In this document: one piece after another, positions 25,499 through 33,623 of the stretch | How positions within the stretch are numbered: position 1 is the stretch's first letter | Layout: each line of letters starts with the position of its first letter | Assembly (NCBI GenBank): GCA_012729675.1 | Contig: JAAYCR010000023.1 | Coordinates: 1-57,882 of the forward strand | From: Phycisphaerae bacterium | GTDB taxonomy: Bacteria > Planctomycetota > Phycisphaerae > Sedimentisphaerales > Anaerohalosphaeraceae | Length of the DNA: 57,882 bases | Direction of reading: 5' to 3' | Translations under genes and position numbers: made by a program | The notes under the pieces: model-generated | Told to the model about the DNA's origin: nothing | The model's database searches: none | The model's input: only the letters and a program-made list of their open reading frames with translations

Positions 25499-26896
25499 AT
25501 GGTCACTGACAACGTTAATTTTATTAATGAAACAGTCATTGGACAGACGCTTGAGAAAGCGGGACGTCGTGATGGACAAGCCGTCCGTGCGATTCTATCT
25601 AAGTCTTTGGAATTGAAAGGGTTGGGGATGGAAGATATCGCCGTGCTGGCCTCCATCAACGATCCCGACCTGCTCGATGCACTATTTGACGCCGCGCAGC
25701 GGGTCAAAGAGACGATCTACGGCCGTCGGCTGGTGATTTTCGCCCCCCTCTACATTTCCAATCTGTGCGGGAATGAGTGCCTGTACTGTGCCTTTCGGGC
25801 GCAAAATGTCTCGGTGCGGCGGCGTGCGCTGACGCAGGCGGAAATCAGCCGGGAAGTGGAGATCCTCGTCAAACAGGGTCACAAACGCATTCTTTTGGTC
25901 GCGGGCGAGTCATATCCCAATGAAGGGTTTGACTATGTGCTCAAGGCCATTGATACGGTCTATGGCACGACGGTCGGCAACGGCGAGATTCGGCGGGTCA
26001 ATGTCAATATCGCGCCGCTGTCGCTGGACGAATTCAAACGGCTCAAGGCGGCTAATATCGGGACGTATCAGCTCTTTCAGGAGACGTATCACCGCCAGAC
26101 CTACGGCCGGGTGCATCTGGGAGGCAAGAAGCGAGATTATGACTGGCGTATCACGGCGATGGATCGGGCGATGCAAGCGGGCATCGACGATGTCGGCATC
26201 GGCGTTCTGTTTGGCCTGTGCGACTGGCGGTTTGAGTTGCTGGCGCTGATGCAGCATATCCGACATCTTGAAGATACTTTTGGTGTCGGCCCTCACACTA
26301 TCAGTGTGCCGCGGTTGGAGCCGGCGACGGGGTCGGATATGGCGACACATCCACCCAAGCCGGTGGACGACGTGGAGTTTCGCAAGATTGTCGCGATCCT
26401 GCGGCTGGCCGTGCCTTATACCGGCATTATCATGTCCACGCGCGAAACGCCGAATATGCGGCGTGAAACCTTCGCCTTGGGCGTCTCGCAGATTTCCGCC
26501 GGTAGCCGCACCAACCCCGGCGGCTATGCTGAGGGCGAAGATGTGGCCGATGAAGCGCAGTTCTCGCTCGGCGACCACCGCCCGCTCGATGAGGTCATTG
26601 CCGACGTCGCTGCGCTGGGATATATCCCGTCTTTCTGCACCGGCTGCTACCGGCTGGGACGCACCGGCCAGGATTTTATGGACTTGGCCAAGCCAGGTCT
26701 AATCAAGGAACACTGCGACCCGAACGCGCTTTCCACGTTTCTCGAATATCTGCTCGACTACGGATCGGGAACAACCCGCACTGCCGGTGAGACGATGATT
26801 CAAAAGGCGCTGTCTGAAATGTCCGGCGAGTCTAAACGCCGCAGCGAAGCGATGCTTGAAAAGGTTCGACAGGGACGACGGGATGTGTTTTGTTAG
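25499..26896 (+). CDS. hydG: HydG, [FeFe]-hydrogenase maturation radical SAM enzyme
   Basis: Splits tyrosine to p-cresol and dehydroglycine, producing the CO and CN ligands of the hydrogenase H-cluster. 465 residues, as in the family. The radical SAM motif CGNECLYC sits near residue 90. Near the C-terminus CTGCYR...C fits the CX2CX22C pattern that binds HydG's auxiliary cluster and separates it from ThiH, which lacks it. YISNLCGNECLYCAF and AGSRTNPGGY are further family marks. HydE, HydF and a hydrogenase are not in the window; they must lie elsewhere if this enzyme acts. Ribosome site AAAGGA lies rather far (about 11 bases) from the ATG. Confidence 0.93.
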   Translation: MVTDNVNFINETVIGQTLEKAGRRDGQAVRAILSKSLELKGLGMEDIAVLASINDPDLLDALFDAAQRVKETIYGRRLVIFAPLYISNLCGNECLYCAFRAQNVSVRRRALTQAEISREVEILVKQGHKRILLVAGESYPNEGFDYVLKAIDTVYGTTVGNGEIRRVNVNIAPLSLDEFKRLKAANIGTYQLFQETYHRQTYGRVHLGGKKRDYDWRITAMDRAMQAGIDDVGIGVLFGLCDWRFELLALMQHIRHLEDTFGVGPHTISVPRLEPATGSDMATHPPKPVDDVEFRKIVAILRLAVPYTGIIMSTRETPNMRRETFALGVSQISAGSRTNPGGYAEGEDVADEAQFSLGDHRPLDEVIADVAALGYIPSFCTGCYRLGRTGQDFMDLAKPGLIKEHCDPNALSTFLEYLLDYGSGTTRTAGETMIQKALSEMSGESKRRSEAMLEKVRQGRRDVFC

Positions 26897-26925
26897 GTTA
26901 AATGTTCAGAGATGGAGCATCGTTC

Positions 26926-27585
26926 GTGTCTGTTAAAGGAGTGATATTTGATTTAGACGGGACGCTGGTCGATACGCTTGACGACCTGACCGATTCGATG
27001 AATGTTGGGCTTGCGTCACTTGGATGTGAGATCCGACGGCCGGGCGAGTGCCGCAAGATGATCGGCAACGGTCTGAACCAATTTGCCGAGCGTGCGCTTG
27101 GGCCGGAGAATGTTAAACAGCGGGACAGGCTGATTGAGAGGATGAAGGCACACTACCGCACGCATTGCTGCGACAAGACGCGCCCGTATGACGGTCTGCC
27201 GGAGGTGATTGCGGCGCTGCGTGAACGTAACGTTCGGCTGGCGGTATTGACCAACAAAAATCAGGAGCCGTCGGAGATCATTGTGCGGCATTATTTTGGA
27301 GACGAGGTGTTTAGTCCGATCATCGGCTGTGCGCCCGGCAGGGCGGTGAAGCCGGAGCCGGAGGGGATATTTGAGATTCTGAAGGCGTGGGGATTAGCGG
27401 CATCAGAAGTTGTGCTGGTCGGCGACAGTGAGACGGACGCCGAGACGGCGGCCAACGCGAGGATCGGCTTTATCGGTTGTCTTTGGGGATTTCGAAGCCG
27501 ACAGCAGCTTGTCGATGCGGGGGCAACGGTATTAATCGATCGGCCGAGCCAAATACTGGAATGTCTGGATATTCCAGCCGGTTGA
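26926..27585 (+). CDS. HAD phosphatase, phosphoglycolate phosphatase-like
   Basis: 219 residues of the haloacid dehalogenase superfamily with a helical cap. FDLDGTLVDT holds the nucleophile and acid Asp; VLTNKN is motif II, Lys in KPEPEGI motif III, VGDSETDAETA motif IV. The pattern is that of Gph/PGP, which removes 2-phosphoglycolate, for instance from repair of oxidised DNA ends. The GTG at 26926 is preferred: GGAG lies eight bases before it and it puts the motif at the usual position, though an ATG at 26902 adds eight residues. It follows hydG by 29 bases and is likely in its message without an obvious functional link. Confidence 0.82.
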   Translation: MSVKGVIFDLDGTLVDTLDDLTDSMNVGLASLGCEIRRPGECRKMIGNGLNQFAERALGPENVKQRDRLIERMKAHYRTHCCDKTRPYDGLPEVIAALRERNVRLAVLTNKNQEPSEIIVRHYFGDEVFSPIIGCAPGRAVKPEPEGIFEILKAWGLAASEVVLVGDSETDAETAANARIGFIGCLWGFRSRQQLVDAGATVLIDRPSQILECLDIPAG

Positions 27586-27600
27586 CGAATTTCCCATCCC

Positions 27601-29619
27601 TCAGCGATGGATTAACTGCCAGGCGCGGAGGACTTCGGCGACGCTCCATGCCTGAGCGAATGCACCGCGCGGCGCGTGCGGCGAATCGCCTTCGAATATC
27701 TCCGAGATCGACCCGATGCAGGCCTCTTCTTCGAGGTGGCGGTACAGCGGCGTCAGCCGCGTGCGGCATTTGCGCTTGGCGTCGTTGCTGTGATTGTGTA
27801 CTTTCAAGTAGGCCTCAACGAACGGGCCGATCAGCCATCCCCAGACGGTTCCCTGATGATAGGCCGCATCGCGATTTCCCTGCGGGCCAAAGTACCGGCC
27901 TTTGTAGCGCGGGTCGGACGGCGCCAGCGACCGCAAGCCGCGCGGCGTCAGCAGTTCACGCTCGACCGCCGCGACGACCTTTCGCTGATGGGGTCTTTCC
28001 AGCGGAGAATAGGGAAGCGACACCGCGAAAATCTGGTTGGGGCGAAGGCTGACATCCGGCGTACCGTCCGGCAGGACGCAGTCGTTCAGGTAACCAGCCT
28101 CTTCGTTCCAGAAGGCCAGCGCAAAACTGGCGGCCACCTGCTCGGCCAGATCGGCATAAAAGCGGGCGTTTTCCGTCTGACGGTCTTTGTAGTAGTCGGC
28201 CAGATGGCACAGATTGCTGTACCACAGGGCATTGATCTCGACCGCCTTGCCGTAGCGCGGCGTAAAGCAGATATTGTTGCACTTGGCGTCCATCCAGGTT
28301 AACTGGGTGTTCGCATCGCCGCCGGTAACGAGTTGATCGACATCGGTGCGGATGCCAAAACGTGTGCCGCGACGGTACGATTCCATAATCCATTTGACCG
28401 CCGGAAGCAGAGTTGCGCTGAAGCGGCTGCTGTCGCCGACGGTCTTGAGCCATGCAAACGCCGCGTGAACAAACCACAGCGAAGCGTCAATGCTGTTATA
28501 ATGCGGCTCATTGCCATAGTCGTCAAAGCGATTGGGAATCATCCCTTCGCTGACCGCGGCGGCGAAGGTTTTCAGGACGCCCCAGGCCGTCTCGTGTCGT
28601 CCGGTACAGAGACAAAGCCCCTCCAGTGAAATAAACGTGTCGCGTCCCCAGTCCAGAAACCAGGGAAAGCCCGCCAGGATCGTCGGGGTCGTCTCATTGC
28701 GGATGGTGCGCTCGGGGATAAACTGCCCGGCCGCCAGGAACAGATGACGGCTGAAGGTGTCGTGCGGATCGCAGGCGGCCAGCAGTTCCCGTTGGCTAAG
28801 ACGAAGCGCGTCAATGACCACGTCAATATCCATCGCGTCAAGCCCAACCGGCGGAGCCTCTTTGGTCAGCGCCGCCCATAGCACAATCCGCTGCGGCCGG
28901 TCGATTTGCATTACAAAGCGACCCGGCGACCAGACGTCCTCAAGGCAGTCCTGGCCGCGGAATCGTTCGACTCGATAGAAAAAGCGATGCCACCATTGCG
29001 GATCGTTTTGAAAGTGCATCTGTTCGCAGCGCAGGGTCAACACGCCGTCGCCCGCGTTGTGGGTCTTGACAAAGATAGTACCCGGATCAGACAGTTCAGC
29101 TTTAAACACGGTGCGTTCATTTTGCAGGGCGTGAAAATCGCGCATCGCGGCAAACGGACGTACCGAAAATTCCATTGCTTCGCAGACATCGGAAAAGTCG
29201 TACACCACCGCGGCTATATCGGAATCCGGCAGCAGATAGATCGACTTGGTCAGGTGTGCCGTGCCCAGTTCATAATCGAAGTGGACGCCGAGGTCTTTTC
29301 GGAAGGACACCTGATATTCATATCCGTGCGGATGCAGCGTGTGGTCAAACTCAAACGTGCTTAAGGCAATGGCCTGATCGCCGCAGGTGACGGTTTCCAG
29401 ACAGTTTGACAGGCCTGCGATGCGATTGGCCGGCGGGTTCAGAGCCGCGATCAGCAACCCGTGGTAGCGCCGCGTGTTGCACCCGATTACCGTGGACGCC
29501 GAAAAGCCGCCCCGGCTGTTGGTCAGCAGCCATTCTTTGCTTAATAGTTCATCCGGGGTGTAACGCGGGGTCGATACTGCCAGCGACTCATCGCCGTTTA
29601 CCGTTTTGATTCGATCCAT
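27601..29619 (-). CDS. Glycogen debranching enzyme (amylo-alpha-1,6-glucosidase type)
   Basis: 672 residues. The N-terminal part (about 20-240) shows SRGGFSASTVIGCNTRRYHGLL, the start of the bacterial GDE N-terminal beta domain; the C-terminal (alpha/alpha)6 domain (about 285-665) carries RNETTPTILAGFPWFLDWGRDTFISLEG, TWMDAK, and YHQGTVWGWLIGPF, seen in GH133-type glucosidases. It hydrolyses alpha-1,6 branch stubs in glycogen. The gene is third in a minus-strand operon after a GT4 synthase and a GH57 enzyme. AGGG precedes the ATG at 29619. Family assignment is firm; whether it also has transferase activity cannot be told. Confidence 0.92.
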   Translation of the reverse strand: MDRIKTVNGDESLAVSTPRYTPDELLSKEWLLTNSRGGFSASTVIGCNTRRYHGLLIAALNPPANRIAGLSNCLETVTCGDQAIALSTFEFDHTLHPHGYEYQVSFRKDLGVHFDYELGTAHLTKSIYLLPDSDIAAVVYDFSDVCEAMEFSVRPFAAMRDFHALQNERTVFKAELSDPGTIFVKTHNAGDGVLTLRCEQMHFQNDPQWWHRFFYRVERFRGQDCLEDVWSPGRFVMQIDRPQRIVLWAALTKEAPPVGLDAMDIDVVIDALRLSQRELLAACDPHDTFSRHLFLAAGQFIPERTIRNETTPTILAGFPWFLDWGRDTFISLEGLCLCTGRHETAWGVLKTFAAAVSEGMIPNRFDDYGNEPHYNSIDASLWFVHAAFAWLKTVGDSSRFSATLLPAVKWIMESYRRGTRFGIRTDVDQLVTGGDANTQLTWMDAKCNNICFTPRYGKAVEINALWYSNLCHLADYYKDRQTENARFYADLAEQVAASFALAFWNEEAGYLNDCVLPDGTPDVSLRPNQIFAVSLPYSPLERPHQRKVVAAVERELLTPRGLRSLAPSDPRYKGRYFGPQGNRDAAYHQGTVWGWLIGPFVEAYLKVHNHSNDAKRKCRTRLTPLYRHLEEEACIGSISEIFEGDSPHAPRGAFAQAWSVAEVLRAWQLIHR

Positions 29620-29661
29620 AGGCGATCCCTGCCTGTTTTCGGCGCAGCGGCGTGCGGTGCG

Positions 29662-30879
29662 TTATGAGGTTTGCCCTACCGCCTCCGGCCTGCTGACAAA
29701 GGACTGACTACACCGTTCTTTCAGATTGGTCAATACATTCATAAAGTTAATGTACGAGTCGTAAGGCGATTCGTAGGGATTAAAATACTTGTGTACGTCG
29801 CCGTCGGCAAAGTACTTGGTGCACATATAGTAAAAGTGATCGGAGGTCTGGAGTTTGCGCCAGTCCTCGATCAGTTCCTGGTTGCAGGTCTGCTTGACCA
29901 GCTTTTCCATCTTATAGATCTCGTGCAGGGCGTTGGACTGCATCGCGTTACCCAGCCATGCCGACAGATCGCGTTCGACGTCGGCCCAACTGATGACGTG
30001 CGGCACATCGACGGCGTCCATCGGTTGATACGCCTCGATCACTTCGCTGGGCGTCTTGAAGTCGTTGTCCGGATACTTGAGTATCTCACCGGGAAGATGC
30101 CGCATAAAGTCAAAAATGCCAGTGTCATCCCATTGATGCTCGCCGAAAGTCTCAAAGTCCATAAAGAGATTGACGATGTGTCCGTTGCCGTTGACGTTGT
30201 TGATCCAGCGGGCAAATTTTTCGGCGGTCAGCGGGTATTCTTTCCATGCCCGATTGCCGAAACGAAAGGCGATGTCGTCGCTGAGCGAATAATTTTTCAT
30301 CAGCAAACGAAGCTGATTGCAGGTGGACGGGCGATAGACGAAATTGCTGTTGCGATGGCCGAGGATGTGGTCGGCGCCTTCGGTGATGACGGCGTCGAAT
30401 CGGCCCATTGATTCGATGATTTCAGCCAGACGATTGTTGTAGATCAGCTCGGTATTGCGGAAGATGCGGGGCTTTTGCCCGAATAACCGCTCGATTATCT
30501 CGGTGTGCTTGTTGATCTGTTCGAGAAACTCCTCGCGGGAATACAAAAAGCTGAGACTGTGGTGATACGTCTCGGCCAAAAACTCCACACAGCCGGTCTC
30601 GGCCAGTGCGTCAAAGGTGCTCATCACTTCCGGGCAGTATTTCTGAAACTGCTCGATCAGCACGCCGGTCAAACTGAACGCGACGCGAAAACGTCCCTCG
30701 TGGCGGCGAATCACATCCAGCAAAAGCCGATTGGTCGGCAGGTAACACTTGTTGGCGACCTTGCGGCAGATAGAAGCGTTTTTGAACTCATCAAAATACC
30801 GCGGGGAATGGTCAAATACCGTGTAATGCCGAAGCCGAAACGGCTGATGCACCTGAAAATAAAAACAAACCGACGCCAT
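29662..30879 (-). CDS. Glycoside hydrolase family 57 (alpha-amylase-like)
   Basis: 405 residues starting with CFYFQVHQPFRLRHYTVFD, the conserved first strand with the HQP motif of GH57. FSLTGVLIEQ, EFLAETYHHSL and DAVITEGADHIL correspond to conserved strands, the first Glu region holding the likely catalytic nucleophile; LFMDFETFGEHQW contains the Asp/Glu motif of the fourth region. GH57 proteins act on alpha-1,4 or alpha-1,6 glucans as amylases, 4-alpha-glucanotransferases or branching enzymes; the size and motifs fit the intracellular amylase group. GAGGG is seven bases upstream. Encoded between the GT4 synthase and the debranching enzyme (38- and 42-base gaps), so it very likely works on glycogen. 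Confidence 0.88.
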   Translation of the reverse strand: MASVCFYFQVHQPFRLRHYTVFDHSPRYFDEFKNASICRKVANKCYLPTNRLLLDVIRRHEGRFRVAFSLTGVLIEQFQKYCPEVMSTFDALAETGCVEFLAETYHHSLSFLYSREEFLEQINKHTEIIERLFGQKPRIFRNTELIYNNRLAEIIESMGRFDAVITEGADHILGHRNSNFVYRPSTCNQLRLLMKNYSLSDDIAFRFGNRAWKEYPLTAEKFARWINNVNGNGHIVNLFMDFETFGEHQWDDTGIFDFMRHLPGEILKYPDNDFKTPSEVIEAYQPMDAVDVPHVISWADVERDLSAWLGNAMQSNALHEIYKMEKLVKQTCNQELIEDWRKLQTSDHFYYMCTKYFADGDVHKYFNPYESPYDSYINFMNVLTNLKERCSQSFVSRPEAVGQTS

Positions 30880-30917
30880 AGCTGCACCCTCAAATCTTCA
30901 AAACCGGTTTTCCGTTA

Positions 30918-32252
30918 TCAGACGGGCTGAAAAATCTCATTATAGACTTTCAGACACTTTTCGGCGGCCCCCGACCAGCGAAGCCGACGCACTTCAAAGT
31001 TGCCGTGTTCCCGCAGCGTCAACTGGAGCGGCGGGTACTTCAGCACGGCGATAATTTTGTTGGCCATCTCCGTAATGTCCCAGAAATCGACCTTGAGTAC
31101 ATGAGTCAGCACCTCGGCCACGCCGCTTTGCTTGCTGATCAGCACCGGCACATAATAATTGAGCGCCTCCAGCGGGGCGATCCCGAACGGCTCCGAGACC
31201 GAGGGCATCACATACAGATCGGCCATTTCATAGACCCGCTGCACGTCCTTGCCGTGGAGGAAACCGGTAAACAGCACTTTGTGGCCGATGCCCATCTGGG
31301 CGGCCATTTCGATGATGCGGTGCATCATATCGCCTGTCCCGGCCATGACAAATTTGACATTTTCGATCTCTTCAAGCACTTTTCGGGCGGCCATCAGGAA
31401 GTATTCCGGGCCTTTCTGCATCGTGATCCGGCCCAAAAACAGCACGATCTTCTCATCGCTTTGGATGCCGATCTTGTTAAAAGCGGCCCGATTGTCGCCA
31501 TTCTGCTCAACGCCGTTATAGACGACCTCGACCTTGTCGCCGGATACGCCGTAGCGGCTGATGATAATATTGCGCGTCAGGTAGCTGACGGCGATGATCT
31601 TCTGGGCGGCGTGCATCCCCCGACGTTCGATGTCATAAATCATCTGGTTGACAAATTCGCCGCTGCGGTCAAACTCCGTCGAGTGGACATGCACCACCAG
31701 CGGCTTGCCGGTGACGGCGGCGGCGGCGATGCCGGCCGGATAGGTCATCCAGTCGTGTGCGTGGATCACGTCAAACTCTTCCTGCAGCGATAGCCGTGCG
31801 GCCGCGGCGGCGAAGCGATGCACCTCAGTGTACATATCCCCGCCGTACTGTCCTGAACCGATGGACTGATGCGCCAAGCCTTCCCATTGCTCAATCTCAA
31901 GGGCGCGGTCGGCGTCGGTAAATTCCGAGCGGGCAAATTTATGCCGGATGATCTCTTCGATCCGCTGTTGATAATACTCCGGCGTCGCATAGGGCTGGAG
32001 CGTCGAATCCAGAGCTTTAAATGTAACGTTTTTCAGGCTTTCGAGGACTTGTTCTTCTGTTTCAAGCGGGCGCACCTGCAAGGGACTGAGCATCTTGACA
32101 TGCGATGCCTGCGGCACTTCAATCGGCTTGGGAACGACAAATGTGATTTGCACATCCAAGTCGCTCATGGCCCGTGTCAGGCCATAGCAGGCGGTCCCCA
32201 AGCCCCCGCTGATATACGGCGGAAACTCCCAGCCAAGCATGAAAACTTTCAT
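30918..32252 (-). CDS. GT4/GT5-type glycosyltransferase, probable glycogen synthase
   Basis: 444 residues with a GT-B fold: N-terminal MLGWEFPPYISGGLGTACYGL (nucleotide-sugar donor binding Lys/Gly loop replaced by GG), middle VIHAHDWMTYPA, C-terminal LGRITMQKGPEYFLMAA and SVSEPFGIAPLEAL with the two Glu of the EX7E motif. First gene of the glycogen operon, so it likely extends glucan chains from ADP- or UDP-glucose. GGAG lies eight bases before the ATG at 32252. A sucrose- or trehalose-type synthase is the alternative. A promoter is expected in the 234 bases upstream; TAGACG-17-TATACT on the minus strand is a weak candidate. Confidence 0.85.
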   Translation of the reverse strand: MKVFMLGWEFPPYISGGLGTACYGLTRAMSDLDVQITFVVPKPIEVPQASHVKMLSPLQVRPLETEEQVLESLKNVTFKALDSTLQPYATPEYYQQRIEEIIRHKFARSEFTDADRALEIEQWEGLAHQSIGSGQYGGDMYTEVHRFAAAAARLSLQEEFDVIHAHDWMTYPAGIAAAAVTGKPLVVHVHSTEFDRSGEFVNQMIYDIERRGMHAAQKIIAVSYLTRNIIISRYGVSGDKVEVVYNGVEQNGDNRAAFNKIGIQSDEKIVLFLGRITMQKGPEYFLMAARKVLEEIENVKFVMAGTGDMMHRIIEMAAQMGIGHKVLFTGFLHGKDVQRVYEMADLYVMPSVSEPFGIAPLEALNYYVPVLISKQSGVAEVLTHVLKVDFWDITEMANKIIAVLKYPPLQLTLREHGNFEVRRLRWSGAAEKCLKVYNEIFQPV

Positions 32253-32486
32253 AACCAGACTCCGGAATAGAGGGGCACCTTCAAATTTGAACAGCTAACG
32301 TCCATATTTTCTGTCCGGCAACAAATGAATTAATCCATAAAACGGTAGTATAGCCTAACCCTATTGGAACGTCTATAACAAATTACAAAAAATTGTGAGA
32401 TTTTGAGAGCTCAAAAAACGATCCCGTGTCCTTGATGCCACGCCCACAGAGCCGCTGGGATTTACGGACGGTATGGGGTGTTCTAC

Positions 32487-32559
32487 TGAGTGAGTTGGGA
32501 CTCGAACCCAAGACCTACGGCTTAAAAGGCCGTTGCTCTACCGACTGAGCTACTCACCC
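32487..32559 (-). tRNA. tRNA-Lys (anticodon TTT)
   Basis: The reverse strand folds as a cloverleaf: acceptor GGGTGAG/CTCACTC (one G-U), D arm with AGTCGGTAGAGC, anticodon stem ACGGC/GCCGT with loop CTTTTAA giving anticodon TTT, T arm with GGGTTCGAGTCCC, discriminator A. CCA is not encoded. Confidence 0.97.
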
Positions 32560-32910
32560 TAATTTGTTTTTAAATAAATACTTATGGTTTTATAAAAACG
32601 TTTTAGTTTCGCGTTTCAAACGTCTGATTGCACCACAATTTGACACCGGTATGGCTCAATAAGGTGTTAGACCCTGCTTTCCAATGACGGTTTGTAACTG
32701 TCAAAACGCGATAATAAAAAAAGTCGGAAAGGACCATTCCGACAAATTTTTTATGACTGTACATAAAACACGTCAATATTGCAAGAAAATTTAACCGAAA
32801 AAAATTATTGTCACATTGTGGCACATAAGATGTGGTACAGATGCAGCACACATATTAATCGATTTGGGCAGGGGTATTATTTCTTTGGTAATACAATGCC
32901 TTTAATTGCT
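32560..32910. other. Intergenic stretch between tRNA-Lys and the HAD gene
   Basis: 351 bases with no convincing gene; an 82-codon minus-strand frame here has no ribosome site or recognisable features. It holds a terminator hairpin at 32716-32750 and otherwise A/T-rich sequence. Confidence 0.5.
32716..32750 (-). terminator. Intrinsic terminator of the nrdJ-HAD message
   Basis: Stem GTCGGAA (32723-32729) / TTCCGAC (32737-32743), 7-base loop, flanked by an A-run at 32716-32722 that reads as a T-run on the minus strand. On the plus strand AAATTTTTT follows, so it could also stop plus-strand transcripts. About 170 bases beyond the stop codon of the HAD gene. Confidence 0.7.
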
Positions 32911-33606
32911 TTAATTTAAGACGCGGCCGTTCATTAATGCTGAGAGAATTTGTACCGTCAAGGCCGCAAAGTCGGCACACTGGAGTACTGCATCGTAAGC
33001 CAGCGACAATTCCGTCTTGTCCGCCCCGCAGGTGATGGCGACATACGGCATCTGCGCAGTACGGGCGGCGGCAAATCCCGAAGCAGAGTCTTCGAACACC
33101 AGACATCGATCCGGCGGCAGATTCAGGCCTGAGGCGGTTTTCAGAAACAGCTCCGGGTTGGGTTTTCCGGCGGCCACATCATCGCGGCAAAAGATCACCG
33201 GAAAAAAATGACGAATTCCCAATCCATCCAGCACGAAATCCACATTTTCAACAGGAGAATTTGATGCGGCCGCACAGGGGATGCCGTCTTCGACCAGAGC
33301 GGTCAGCAGGGCGGTCAGGCCGGGGGTTTCGCACATCTGCGGCCTGAAGGTCTCCCGATACAACGACTCTTTTTCGATCTCGATTCTGCGAATAAACGCT
33401 GTATCCACGCTCGCCCCGAACAGATTGGGGACGATTTTATCGTTGCTGCGGGCGTGGACTTTGTCGTGATAGGCCTCATGCGTCAGAGGAATGTCATACC
33501 GCGCGCACAAATCAAACCACGCCTGCCGATGAAAGGCGGTGTTGTTGACCATCGTACCGTCCACATCAAAGATGACAGCCCAGTTTTCCGACACATGCCA
33601 CTCCAT
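32911..33606 (-). CDS. HAD hydrolase, beta-phosphoglucomutase-like
   Basis: 231 residues. FDVDGTMVNNTAFHRQAW is the HAD motif I plus the cap start seen in beta-phosphoglucomutase and related sugar phosphatases; AASNSP is motif II, GKPNPELFL motif III (Lys), VFEDSASGFAAA motif IV. The fold therefore has a small helical cap and acts on a phosphosugar or similar small phosphate ester. The start is taken at 33606, just before the fold; the frame is open further upstream but that part overlaps nrdJ. It lies 17 bases after nrdJ in the same direction, so it shares its message and NrdR control. Confidence 0.82.
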   Translation of the reverse strand: MEWHVSENWAVIFDVDGTMVNNTAFHRQAWFDLCARYDIPLTHEAYHDKVHARSNDKIVPNLFGASVDTAFIRRIEIEKESLYRETFRPQMCETPGLTALLTALVEDGIPCAAASNSPVENVDFVLDGLGIRHFFPVIFCRDDVAAGKPNPELFLKTASGLNLPPDRCLVFEDSASGFAAARTAQMPYVAITCGADKTELSLAYDAVLQCADFAALTVQILSALMNGRVLN

Positions 33607-33623
33607 TATGCGTTGCCCATTGA

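Noticed and set aside
25499-26896. hydG as thiH (thiazole synthesis)
   Set aside because: The CX2CX22C C-terminal motif is specific to HydG and no thi genes are adjacent.
32603-32851. 82-codon minus-strand frame
   Set aside because: No ribosome site, covers a terminator hairpin and has no features of a real protein.
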